From: Amyelois transitella
Taxonomy: Eukaryota > Arthropoda > Insecta > Lepidoptera > Pyralidae
DNA: 64,000 bases
NCBI RefSeq assembly: GCF_032362555.1
Contig: NC_083509.1
Coordinates: 9,199,001 to 9,263,000 of the forward strand
Reading direction: 5' to 3'
Positions 13,501 through 24,377 of the stretch are shown piece by piece. Both the position numbers and the translations under genes were made by a program. The notes below the pieces were generated by a model, which saw nothing but the letters and a program-made list of their open reading frames with translations, searched no databases and was not told the DNA's origin. Every line of letters starts with the position of its first letter. Within the stretch, counting starts at the first letter, position 1.

Positions 13501-14134
13501 TGTTCTTCTTTGAGAAAGTTTTGAGTCCGCACGCATATTGTTTTTATTGTTAATTGCTTTTATGCATACATGTTTTCTTATGCCTAAAAAAATAAACAAA
13601 AATTACAGGGCCATTTATATAGCCCAATATTAGGCTAACATCATCCAGCCCTAAATATCGTAGATATTTCGACTCGACAAAAAAAACCATATCATCATTT
13701 GATTTGTTCATAAAAAATCAATAGAACTTCTTTGTTTACATTTTGATCAAAAATTATTGAAGTAGGTATTTTGTACTGAAGAAAACAGTACAATTAGAGA
13801 AAACTGTTCCTACAATAGTGCATCGACTCCACATTGGTACCAAAATAAACTTTAATGGCATAGTTTCAAAATGGCATTATCGTTATTTCACATAACTTTT
13901 TAATTATAAAAAATAACGATAATGCCAAAAATGTTATGCATTCAAATTATGGCAATGCGGCTCATTAATGCTCGTATTCCACTTAACTAAATTCGATCGT
14001 GTCCTAAATGATTCAAGTAAGTAATTTAGAAAAGTGGAATAGCATTAAAGGTTAGAAAAAAGGCCTTAAAGAAATTCTATCACTTTCAAATACAGAGTGT
14101 CACAGTTTGGTGGCATGACTAAAGAGCAAGTACA
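10590..14134 (-). other. Probable long Dsp1 3' UTR
   Basis: About 3.5 kb of AT-rich sequence downstream of the Dsp1 stop with no recognisable exon on either strand. A UTR is the simplest reading, because the next opposed gene end is near 10.56 kb and several minus-strand AATAAA signals occur. It contains a 17-bp stem-loop (13872-13927) and a short direct repeat around 12795-12840 (ATCATTGGTCACTTT, then ATCATCGGTCACTTT). Confidence 0.45.
13872..13927. repeat. Stem-loop with perfect 17-bp arms
   Basis: TGGCATTATCGTTATTT at 13872-13888 is exactly inverted at 13911-13927, around a 22-base loop. It would fold in a transcript of either strand and lies about 0.2 kb after the Dsp1 stop codon. Confidence 0.8.
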
Positions 14135-17100
14135 CTAAGCTGTGGCTTCAGTTTCATATTCTTCCCCTTCGTAATCTCCTTCTTCTTCTTCAGCTTTCTG
14201 TTCTTGCTGTTGTTGCGCTAGTAGGTGGCCCTTTTTGTAGGCTGTCATCTCCTGGAAATTTGTCACATTAGTTTTTAAGGGAGATGTTTTTGTTTGTTTG
14301 TAAACTCTTTATTGCACATACAAAGAAATGTAACAAAAAATAGGAGACGGTCATTGGATTTTAATTCTTTCGCGCGCATTAATATTTATACTGTTTTTTA
14401 ATGACGTTTGTTCTATGTGTTATGCTCGTTAGTTATACGAGTATGTTTGCGTTGTACATAGACCCATGAAGACCTTTGACTGCGGTCTCCTAGCGTTAAC
14501 CCCAGCTACGTCCTCACCTCTCTAAGAGGACCCTAAGACGTACTTATAAATCAAGTTTATACACTTATAATCTCAAAAGCTTTATCCATCTGACCGGCGC
14601 AACCCATATTGAATCATAGTTACACATCCAGTTCCCAAAATGTGCTGGTTTCCCAACAGTGTTTTCCCATCTTTGACCTTTAAGTGGGTTCTAACCAACT
14701 AATTTTTGCGTTTCGTATTTCGTAACGTAATCTTGTGGTCAACGTTGAAACAAATAGGCTATTTGACTGTTATAAAATATACATTTCTTTTATGTCATCA
14801 GTCTTAATATTATTTTTTTGGAGCGATTTGTAATAACGCGAGATAAAAATCACTCATTTTAATAATTTTCACACATATGACGTGGCACAAGTTAAATAAA
14901 ACAAGAGAAAATCAAAACTATTCGAAACACCAACAAGCTCTGTATGATATTTATGCGAAATCTACGTCACTGCATGCCATGGCCGCCATATTGCTAAAAG
15001 TCGCGTTTTGGAGGCATATTTGAATATAGCATTTTCTTTTTAGATTTTTTAATAAAATAGCTAATATAAAGTATTTTTAGGGCTCCTTAAAAACAAATAA
15101 ATACCCTAAGATAGTTTTTAGAACTTTGTCATATAGCCTATTGTCTTCGTAACACTCTACTCACCCTATCGTATCTCGCCTTGTCTTGCTCAGATAGTTG
15201 TTCATACTTGGACTTGGTCTCGGCATCAGCGGCCGCCCAAAGCCTCCCGAGCTCTTTAGCGATGTCTCCCATAGAATACATGGGGTTACTCGCCTTCACC
15301 TTGGAGCGTTCATCGTTGCAAAACCAGAAGAACGCCGATCTGTACAATTACGATCGATATTCACGTTTACAGTACACTTATAAAGTTGAGTAAGCATAAA
15401 AGTGATGTGAGAAGATTGAACGTCTTTATAATAAAGTCACCGATGTTTACCGATTCAAAGGAGTATGTCAAAATGTGGATGTGGCAGTGAGCTTAGTTTT
15501 AAGTAATTAATTGAAGTCGACCAATTTTGTGAAACCGAAATATATGACAATTATTAAGTGATGTTGAAATGTCTCATAATAATGAAAAAAAATTGGAATT
15601 TTAATTCATAAAACCACGCCTCAGACAGAGACTATATCTTTCCACTAGTCATTATCTCTCTCTCTGATAAGAATATTCTCCATTTTATGTCCAACTGCTG
15701 GTTTCAAAGCCTAGGATCCTCTAGACATACCATGAATTGAATACTAAATACTTAGAAAGATTTTTGTAGAGTCAAGTGCTTGTAGGACAGACTCTTTGGA
15801 TCATCCTTGTCCTGGTGTTAATCTGGTTTGACTTTTTGGATGCATTCAATTCAGAGCTATTGTGACAGGAAAGCAAATGGACAAGCTACCAGGGCTTTAT
15901 TTAACAAATGCTCTGTCTACCCCATCAGAGACCCTAATTAATATAAATAAGTTAAAAGAAATGTCATGACCAGCAACTCACAGCGATCTCTTGGGCGCGT
16001 TGGGATCTTTGACCTGCCGCTTGCGCCCGCGCACCTTCACGTCTTTGGGCGGCACGTAGTTCTGCATCTCTAGGTCGTAGCGACGCTTGTCTTGTTCTGC
16101 CATCTCGTGGAACCTTAGCTTCTCCTTCTCTGACATTGTCTGGGAAAGATAACATAAAACATAACATAACAACATATAATCACGTCTATATCCCTTGCGG
16201 GGTAGACAGAGCTAACAGTCTTGTAAAGATTGATAGGCCACGTTCAGCTATTTTGGCTTTAAGATAGAATTGAGATTAAGAAACATATATACATATATAA
16301 AATCACGGCTTTTTCTAGGAGGGGTAGGCAGAGATTACATCTTTTCACTAGCCACGATCTCTGCATACTTCTGTCTCTCCCTCCACTTTCATTACTCTCT
16401 TCATGGAGGATGTCCTGGCAAAAGGTCAGGTCAAGAGTACCCAAAACCGCCGAGCTTGCATGAAGAGAGTTATGCATGTGGAAAGATTATTGAGAGTATT
16501 ACTGGACAACTGGATTTTTATGACAAGAGTCGAGTGTAGCAAAAAGTGGTGGAAATCAGTTACTAACTAGATCTTTGTAACATACAATGAAAATGATCTT
16601 TGTAACAAAGTTTAAAACAATGAATCAAAAGAGGAAGTTCTATATTAGTACTTATCCCTGAAGAAACTAACAGCCGAAATCCTCTCTGCTTCAAATATAA
16701 TGTGAAAACAACATTAAAACTTTTTTTCTACCTAATTACTTGAATTTTATTCACGTTTTTGACTCTTCATAATTGCAATCTGACATTAATTTTCACATAA
16801 ATACTATAAAACACTCTCTGCTCTCTATAAAGATTACAAATTGGCAGACATATATGAATTTTCATTAAAAGTTTAGCAACTCACGTTCCACCTCTCAGCG
16901 CATTTCTTGGAGAAGGCTGCGAATATCACGTTTTCATCCGGATGTTTCTTCTTGTGTTCCTCACGGCATGTTTGTACGAAGAAAGCATAAGCAGTCATCC
17001 GTCCACGAGGCTTGTTATAAGGCCGGGACCGGGGCATCCTGCCTTTGGGTGCGGCAGCCTGGGCTAACAAAGCTTGCTGTTGGGCCTGCTGTTGTAGCTC

Positions 17101-17526
17101 CTGTTGATAAGAAATGAAAACAAGTCATGAGACAAAAATGTCATGTAGTTTCCAGCACTTAAGAATAGAACCACTACATATCCTTTCCGTGGATTATGTA
17201 AAGGCGATTAAGGAATAGTCTTATAAACTTGTAATTCCTCTTGCATACACATAGTAATAGTAATAAAAAAACGATTAAGTAATTACGATATGTAAGAGAA
17301 AATTTTTTTTTTTAACTTTACCTGTAAAGTAGCCGATTGTCTCTGAAGGGCAGCTTGAATTTGTTGTTGTTGTTGGACCGCTTGCATGTGATCTTGGAGT
17401 GACTGTTGTTGCAGTGTTTGAGCAACTTGTTGCTGCAACACTGCCTGAGCTTGCACAATTGCCTGTGCTTGAGCTTGGCTCACATTAAGGGTTTGTTGTA
17501 AACTCTGTGCCAATTGCTGCTGTTGT

Positions 17527-17584
<58 letters not shown>

Positions 17585-20500
17585 GCTGTTGTTGCTGTTG
17601 CTGTTGTTGTTGCTGTTGGTTTTGTTGATGCTGTTGAAGCATTTGCTGCAATGTTTGCTGTTGGTTCTGCAATGCCTGCTGCAAGTTCTGCTGCTGTTGT
17701 TGTTGCAAATTCTGCTGTTGTTGTTGTTGCAACTGCTGCTGCAATTGATTCTGTTGTTGCTGAATAGCTTGGCTTTGCTCTTGCTGAGCTTGTTGCAAGC
17801 TCTGGTGGTTCTGTTGGATACCATTCGCCTGCTGACTCTGCTCAGAATCAGGACTAGACTGGTTTTGGGGCTGTAACAAAAAAACACTTTCTATAAAAGT
17901 TTATCATTATTAACAATGTAACAAGCTCATGGCGTAGCAAAGATGAGTTGATAAATTTAAAATATGACTTCAATAATGATGAAACCCAATGACTGATTAA
18001 GATGATATGTAGGTAATAATACAATAAGCTGATAGGTGACCTGCAGGGCTGTCAACAAAGATTGTTGGGGCATAATGATATAGAGTGGCAGACTACTTGG
18101 GGAACAGATGTCTGGCCATAAAGTTACTGCCAGGCCCAGGTAGAAGGGGGAGGCCAAAAAGATGAGTGAGTGAGGGAGATAACAATCTTTCTCCTCCCTT
18201 CCATCATGCAGGCTAAGGCTGTCAACACCAAGAGATAGAAATTCAAACTCAAACTGAAAATATGTATTGCATTACTGTGTAGACATGTAGATAGAATTAC
18301 ATTTAACAGTATCAACCCTTCAGACATACAAATTTTTTTAGTATTGAAAAAAATAAGACAACCACATCAATGTTCGTGAATTTTATTCTGTTCTATTGTA
18401 CCCTGTTTTTATAATTGTACCTGTTGTTTATAATAATTCCCTGTTCCGAACAAAGTGACCCCTTGCAATCAAAAAGTATCAAGTAGGTACCTACTATGAG
18501 ACTGAGAGGTTAAACTCTAGACCCTAGCCTCTATGTACTGATTCAAGCCCATAATATAAATCTTAGCGGGGCTAGCAAATCACGCGCGACGTTTTCATCG
18601 CAGGATAAACTATCGCCGTGCGGTTACAAGTCATAGGAAAAAGCAAGAGCAAGTTTATCGCGCGCCAAAAACATCGTCGCGAGTGCCATGCTAGCCCCGC
18701 ACCCCAAGGACATGGTTAAGAAAGTTTAGTAGTATAGAAAATCCAAGTAAATCATAGTCATCGTAGGATACCTACTTACTACTTAAAATCCAGTTCATTC
18801 AAGTAAAAAATACGGGAAAAGGGTAAAAAATAATGCGCCTACCTAGATCACAGATTTGCAAGATATCTACAATTTGTAATATCTCTTCTCTTTTCTCTTT
18901 ATTTTAATGACCGAACTGTAGTTATGTTATTTTCCTCGGAAATAAAATAACAAGCATGCAGTGTTGCCAACCTCTGTAGAGTAAAACTGTTAAATAATAA
19001 AGTAACTGTAAAATAAAAAACTTAAAAGTCTGAAATCTGATGTATTTCTAGGGCCACTTTTACAAATTTATACTTTTTTTATTATTTTTTTTATTTTTTT
19101 TTCATTTTGAGTTTGTGTTTTTGTAAATCTCACACATTTTTACAAGGGAAATCGTGTCCAATAAATATAGTCAAGCCACAATACATAATATTTATTACGA
19201 GATTAAACTTCTAATTTCAAAAATACGCCACGTGAAATAAATATTCTTAAGCTTCTAAGAAACTAATTCATCTGTTTTACAACGCCAATTAAATATTATA
19301 AAGAAAGCGGCAAATAAGGAAAATCAATTGTTATGTCTAGTTCTTTTTATTAATACATTACTACCAAATTTACTAACTCAGTCAAAATAATAAAAAAAAT
19401 GTATTTTGATAGATACCTATAAGTCTTATACCGAGTATCTGATCAATAGCGTCTTGTAATGTTATGGTACCAGTTTACTTTCTATTTGACATTTGAGCAT
19501 AAAAAAGTAATCAATATATTTGGTTAATGTTTTCCGATTGTAGAGTTGGCTACTCAGGTTACTGCAAATGGCAATAGGTCGTAGAAGTAAAAATTATAAG
19601 GAAAAAAATGTTTTTTTTTTGTTTGTGACGTATAAACTCAAAATTTTTATACTATTAGACCGATTGTGATGAAATTTGGCACAGAGAAGAATAAGTTTGG
19701 CTCACGTTTATGTTTCAGATTCTTCGTTTCCGGTCGTCACATACCTGACTTATATTAAATTAATATATTAAATTAGACAAAAGGAATAGAATGATTTAAA
19801 AATGTTTCCTTCGTTTCCCCAGTACATTTTCTTTGGTTTCCTGTTGCTATAATTTTCAGAGTAGTGATGTGGTTGAATATTTGTTGAATGAACGATACTG
19901 AAATGAATTTCTCAATTGAATGTAACTTTTATCAGTTAGTTCGATTTTTTATAATATGAGTATTAGAAATTTTTTATTAGAATACGCTAAGAAATATCGA
20001 AATACGTTATTTCCTAGAGTTCTTTAATTAACGTAAGTGTGCTTTTAAGTAGATCTAAGTATTTACTAATTTAAGAAAAAAAAAGGTAATATTACAATTT
20101 ATCAGACATCATTTATTGCACAATTAATTTTCAACCTTACCTATATGTTAAAGATGTCGTAGTAACATGTAGGTAAGGAAAGATTCAACTTGACTGTATG
20201 TATGTCTGTACTGAATGTATAAACATTTCATGTATGTTCAAATTAGAAATGTGATATTTATTTGTGTTGCATTTGTTTATTCCATACCGTAGGAGATGTT
20301 TGTTGGGGTTCGACAGTTCCTGAAGAGTACCACCATTGTTGCTGTGGAGATTCTTCCCTGGTATTATTACCAGTCATAATACGGTAATCATAATTAGTTG
20401 TAGAATTATCTCCACTGTTATTCGAAAATCCACCAGCCATTTTGTATGTAAATAATTGGTGCGTGGTAGCGGCTGTGCTTCTTGCAATTTCTTCATTTAA

Positions 20501-20596
20501 TTGTTGTTGGTGCTGTAGTTCACCTGCGCCACCCGACCACCACGAGGCCTCGTCGCGCGCACCCCAAGCGCCCCCCGTCGCGCCTCGGTCCCCCAT
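14135..20596 (-). CDS. Dsp1: Dorsal switch protein 1, HMGB-type co-repressor (6 exons)
   Basis: Exons in transcript order: 20596-20288, 17870-17322, 17100-16885, 16139-15982, 15339-15165 and 14251-14135 (stop 14137-14135); 507 residues, all phases agree. I chose the ATG at 20596; the open frame extends upstream only to a TTG. Exon 1 has [14 protein letters not shown] and QQWWYS, blocks I recall from fly Dsp1. Exon 2 is almost wholly glutamine-rich. HMG box A (about residues 315-385) includes [20 protein letters not shown] and box B (about 403-470) includes [20 protein letters not shown]. The tail is acidic ([13 protein letters not shown]). Dsp1 binds DNA in the nucleus, helps Dorsal repress and assists Polycomb recruitment in flies (family knowledge). 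It is longer than the fly protein, mainly through the Gln tract. Antisense poly-Leu and poly-Val frames over exon 2 are shadows. Confidence 0.95.
15420..15590 (+). repeat. Dispersed repeat, copy 1
   Basis: The part from about 15484 (GCAGTGAGCTTAGTTTTAAG) matches 29147-29263 with scattered changes, including the shared ATGACAATTATTA block. It lies in the Dsp1 intron between exons 4 and 5. Family not identified. Confidence 0.5.
16171..16279 (-). repeat. Common 265-bp repeat, 3' fragment
   Basis: Minus-strand copy of the 3' portion of the abundant repeat (reference copy 36160-36425), with the TATCCCTTGCGGGGTAGACA block and the part matching GAATTGAGATT. Lies in a Dsp1 intron. Confidence 0.7.
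16309..16481. repeat. Rearranged LINE-like tail with inverted halves
   Basis: The left half (16309-16405) is the reverse complement, and the right half (about 16420-16481) the direct orientation, of the element at 45353-45510. The arms ACTCTCTTCATG (16394-16405) and CATGAAGAGAGTTATG (from 16459) face each other. Probably a foldback rearrangement of an old retroelement tail. Confidence 0.55.
17514..17770 (-). repeat. CAA/CAG codon repeats in Dsp1 exon 2
   Basis: Mixed CAA and CAG triplets on the minus strand encode the long Gln tract. The uninterrupted run at about 17514-17620 is the purest and likely to vary in length between individuals. Mixing of the two codons reduces slippage compared with a pure run. 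Confidence 0.9.
17871..20287 (-). other. Dsp1 intron 1
   Basis: A 2.4 kb intron bounded by a GTATGG donor and a TTACAG acceptor on the minus strand. It contains a small inverted-repeat element (18566-18700), T-rich tracts near 19070-19110 and 19600-19620, and an old repeat fragment near 19650-19740 (ACCGATTGTGATGAAATTTG). No coding segment is supported. Confidence 0.8.
18566..18700. mobile_element. Short MITE-like element with 12-bp TIRs
   Basis: GCGGGGCTAGCA at 18566-18577 is exactly inverted at 18689-18700, and the similarity continues inward with CGCGACG blocks. The 135-bp element is GC-rich against an AT-rich intron. The stretch after the left TIR resembles the element at window positions 2-120. 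No clear target duplication. Confidence 0.6.
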
Positions 20597-21120
20597 TTTA
20601 CAATCGCCGAACAACCAGTTTCTTTATGCCCTGCAGCAAGTAGCTACTTCAAATTTTTCTTTGTGTTATTCTATGTCAGAATGTATAAAATTCATGTCCG
20701 TTTCAAAACTGTTTACATATCTTCACTTACACGATTAATATTTAGTTTTAGTATAATATCTTAACTTTTATCACTAACACCTTACACAATTAAGATTTTA
20801 TGACAAAGAGTTACTAATCTTAAGTGTTATACACCAGTTTTCACTATAATTTAACTAATTATTAACGAGAATGTTCAAGTTTCCCGTATATAATCAAAAA
20901 GCTACCGGCTCTAAGTTCTACTCCACGCGCGTACGTTTTGTCTTCATTTGTACTTAAAGTCAATAAAGTTGGCAACGTCGCATTGCGAGACGCTAAACAA
21001 GTGCACAGAGGCGCCCTCAACGCGCAGCGGCCATCAGAGAAACGATCGAACATATACGATCTGAGACCGAAAATGCACGGAACGGCAACAAGTTCGTCCA
21101 GCAACCGGTCAATAAGATGA
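20597..21120 (-). promoter_or_regulatory. Probable Dsp1 5' UTR/promoter region
   Basis: The sequence before the Dsp1 ATG, most clearly 20920-21110, has more G+C and CpG than its surroundings and no credible protein. Its position fits a promoter or non-coding first exon. No TATA box or defined initiator can be assigned. Confidence 0.35.
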
Positions 21121-22011
21121 TTAGCGCAAACAGATATACTTTATATTGAAATTCTTTTGTTTCAGCGTCAAGATGAAATAAAACATTAGAAAGTTGTGAT
21201 GTATTTTTTAACCACTGAACACAGAAAATAATATGTGATAAAGGTGTATAAATTCAATAAATCAATATCCTTTTATCATTAAATGAAAGGGTTGTTAGTT
21301 TTTGTATAAATTAAGTATTTTGAAATAGGTTGTAGATGTTGATTTTATATGAAATGAAACAAAAAAAAAAACACAAATTAAAATGAAGAAGCATTATTAG
21401 TTAAGAAATGAAATATGCTTATCGGAAATGAAAACTAAACATAAACGTATAAAATTATCCTTTAATGGATGAAACTCACCGACGACATTGCCAATTAAAG
21501 TGAGACGAAAACAAAAAACAATATGAGTGATTTGTCTTCAACGCCAAGCACGAACTTTTCACATCATTCCAGGAACTACAAAAAACATTAAGTAAAAAAA
21601 AATACTTTTGAATTTGTTATTGAATATTTGCTAACCACAGATTGTGATGTTATCTATATTCTATCTATTATTAATACTAACTGATTTATTAACCGATGAC
21701 TATCTAAATATTTGAAAACATCCGAAAGGGTAAATATGAAGATCTGTTATACATAATATTTAAGACCTTGTTGTACTCATATAATGCAAATAAAAGTTTG
21801 AATTTGAATTTGAATTTGAAATTTGGCATGCAGGTTTCTTATTTGGTTGTCGGGTGTGAACATGGACGCCTAAAGAGGGCTTTCCGAAATTTTTGCGGGA
21901 ACGAATATTAACGGCATTTCTCGTCTACGTCAGTGGAGCCTAGTATGTACTTTATTAACATTAAAAAATTCTTAAATAAGCAATAAATAAATACAATTCA
22001 TTGAGCTATGG

Positions 22012-22085
22012 TGGTGGAGTGGTTAAGGCATCTAAAGGATTTTAAATCTTGATGCACAGGTTCAAGTCCCACCGCAGTGATGGAG
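22012..22085 (+). repeat. Degenerate tRNA-like sequence
   Basis: It has an A-box-like TGGTGGAGTGGTTAAGGC and a B-box-like GGTTCAAGTCC at tRNA-like spacing. The T stem and acceptor stem do not pair properly, and the putative anticodon loop TTTTAAA would give UUA, complementary to the UAA stop codon. It is therefore a tRNA-derived repeat head or pseudogene rather than a working tRNA. Confidence 0.5.
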
Positions 22086-22199
22086 TTCAACTTCACTTAT
22101 GAATTAGTACATAATTAGCGAATATTAAAAAATATCAATCAAGTTATAAACTATCGTTAAAGGAGTATCTTAGTTAATCGTAGGTACATTTAGCCCTAC

Positions 22200-22441
22200 T
22201 TACATATAATCACGTCATATCCTTACAGGGTAGATAGATCCCACAGCCTTGATAAGACTGATAGGTCACGTACAGCTGTTTGGCTTAGTAGAATTGAGAT
22301 TCAAATAGTGACAGGTTGCTACCCCATCATCTAAAAGAATTCCAAGTTTATAAGCGTATCCCTTAGTCACATTTAACGACATCCAATGGAAAGAGATGGA
22401 GTGGTCCTATTCTTTTTCTATTGGTGGTGGGAACACGGCAC
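22200..22441 (-). repeat. Common 265-bp repeat, minus copy
   Basis: Near full-length, moderately diverged copy in reverse orientation, running from the ATAATCACGTC end to the TGGGAACACGGCAC end. Confidence 0.8.
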
Positions 22442-22482
22442 TGTACTCTTTACTTAGTCTCTACTTAATTATACTTATAATT

Positions 22483-22613
22483 ATCCCGGCCAGGGCATGA
22501 TGAGAAAATAAGTATTTATTATAAAATACAGTTTCGTTGGGTTAGTATCTCGTAACACAAGTCCCGAACTTTCTTCGAGACTAACTCGATCTGTGTAATC
22601 TGTCCCATATTTA
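22483..22613 (+). repeat. tRNA-derived SINE, 5' truncated
   Basis: Shares CCGGCCAGGGCATGATGAGA, the GTTAGTATCTCGTAACACAA block and the final CTGTCCCATAT with the SINE at 30991-31232, but lacks the A box. Confidence 0.7.
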
Positions 22614-24377
22614 TTTAATGAAAATACCTTTTTATTCGGCTTCGTCATAAAGACAAATATTATATCTGGAGCGTTGCTCCCGTGGCAATTTGCAGAAACA
22701 AAACCTACCTACCTACTTATATTTTTATTTTTTATATTTTTTATGTAAACATAAGTATCTAAATAAACACAATTACATATTAGTAATTTTTGTACTTATA
22801 ATATTATTTATAGTTAGGTATTATTTGTTCAGTTATAAAGTAGGTATTTGTTCTGAATTTCAACTTATTCGGCAAAATAATATAGCAGCGAACTTTTTAT
22901 TTAGTAAAGATCAGACAGAGAGAGGTCAAGTGATTTTGCGGTACAGAACCCTAAACTAAAAAATAATAAATCATTTAGGTAAGTATAGACAATACAAGTA
23001 TAGTTAAAGGTATGGAAACAAATAAATAAGTAAGTATATGCCATTAATATTTTTAAATGTTAAACTTTTATTGGATAGGTATCGGTAATTATGACCTGCT
23101 TGGAAATTAAAAATTACATTTATGCTTACCTAGACGTAAATATTTACATAACCTAACTTTTAAAAAATATCTCGTTAAGAAATTTCTTACTTATGTTGTG
23201 AGATGTGTGACATGAAACAATCTGAAACAGCTATTTCTTAAAAATAATTAATGTTTGATAGAAATTTTTTACTTGCGTTAATTAAATATATCACTGTCTC
23301 ATATTATAATCTTTCCGCTTATATACTTCTATACATATAGTATTGTAGGTAATGTCACTTCAGCCTACGGCAGCCATTTGCTTATAAAATTAGAATGTTA
23401 AGACTATAAATATCACTTTTCCTATTTAATATTTGAAAAATTATCATTCTTTCATCACATAGTAGCGAAAGTTAAAGAATTACACTATTTTATGTCAAAT
23501 TATAAAACTCACCGCGTAAATGTTTATAGCTAGGGAAACACACGATTTCAGCGCTTATTACGTAGGGATTTTCGTGTTCGTCGCAATGAACACATGAACA
23601 GGCAATGTCATTGACGAAAAACTATGATTGGCTTTAGTTGAATGTACCGCCAAACTGAGACCAATAGTAAAGCTAGCGTCGGCTTTATTTTTTGTTTATG
23701 TTACAACAGCCAACAGCTACGTCAACTCCTATAAGTATTGCTTCATTGCACTGATGCACACATACATACAGTAGGAATAATTTTCACCAACCAAAAATGT
23801 TACAGGAAACACGATTTCATTTGCTATACCAAACTATGCTTTATTTCCTAAAGTTAGAGTTGTTGAATAGAGATGAACGAATGAGACAACAAACGGCGAA
23901 CGGCTCACAGCACAGCACTAGTGAACCCCAAGCAAGTTAATAATCAAATGGCGTTCGGTCGGTCGTTCGCACGAAAGTTTGTCGCTCAGGTTTGTCGTAT
24001 CCTTGTTTATTTATTTGGTGAAAATTTGTAAATTACTATCCTACAAATTATAAAGTAATTGCCATTTTTTTTTCCCTAAATATATAGGTATTTTTAAAAA
24101 ATACATTTTAACTTGTAATATATTCAATGATGAACCTGTGATGAACATTTTGGTGCATATGTGCAGGGAATAAAGAATTACTTCGAACTCATATGAATAT
24201 TGTGTTTAAAATTGTGCAGCCGGGAGATAGTTTGCCATCTTGTAGTTAAAATAATTCTTTGAAATGGTCAGTGTTGTTAGAAATTCTAACCTCAATTTTT
24301 GTTCTTTGTGAATACGTCGGAACTTTTTCTATCGCCCAGTGCGAAATCTACGTAAAAGTTTAACTTATTTGTTATAT

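Larger units (their letters stand above)
21121..24377. other. Intergenic region between divergent Dsp1 and SAP30
   Basis: Holds a TTTGAA minisatellite (21798-21822) at the end of an unidentified repeat, a tRNA-like sequence (22012-22085), a minus-strand copy of the 265-bp repeat (22200-22441) and a SINE fragment (22483-22613). The stretch 22630-23500 is AT-rich with nothing recognisable. The last 0.8 kb may include the SAP30 promoter. Confidence 0.5.

Noticed and set aside
17507..17876. Long poly-Leu and poly-Val frames on the plus strand
   Set aside because: They are the antisense of the Dsp1 glutamine tract; triplet repeats leave several frames open.
20597..20614. Upstream extension of Dsp1 exon 1 starting at 20614
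   Set aside because: That position is a TTG, not an ATG; the first real ATG in frame is at 20596.
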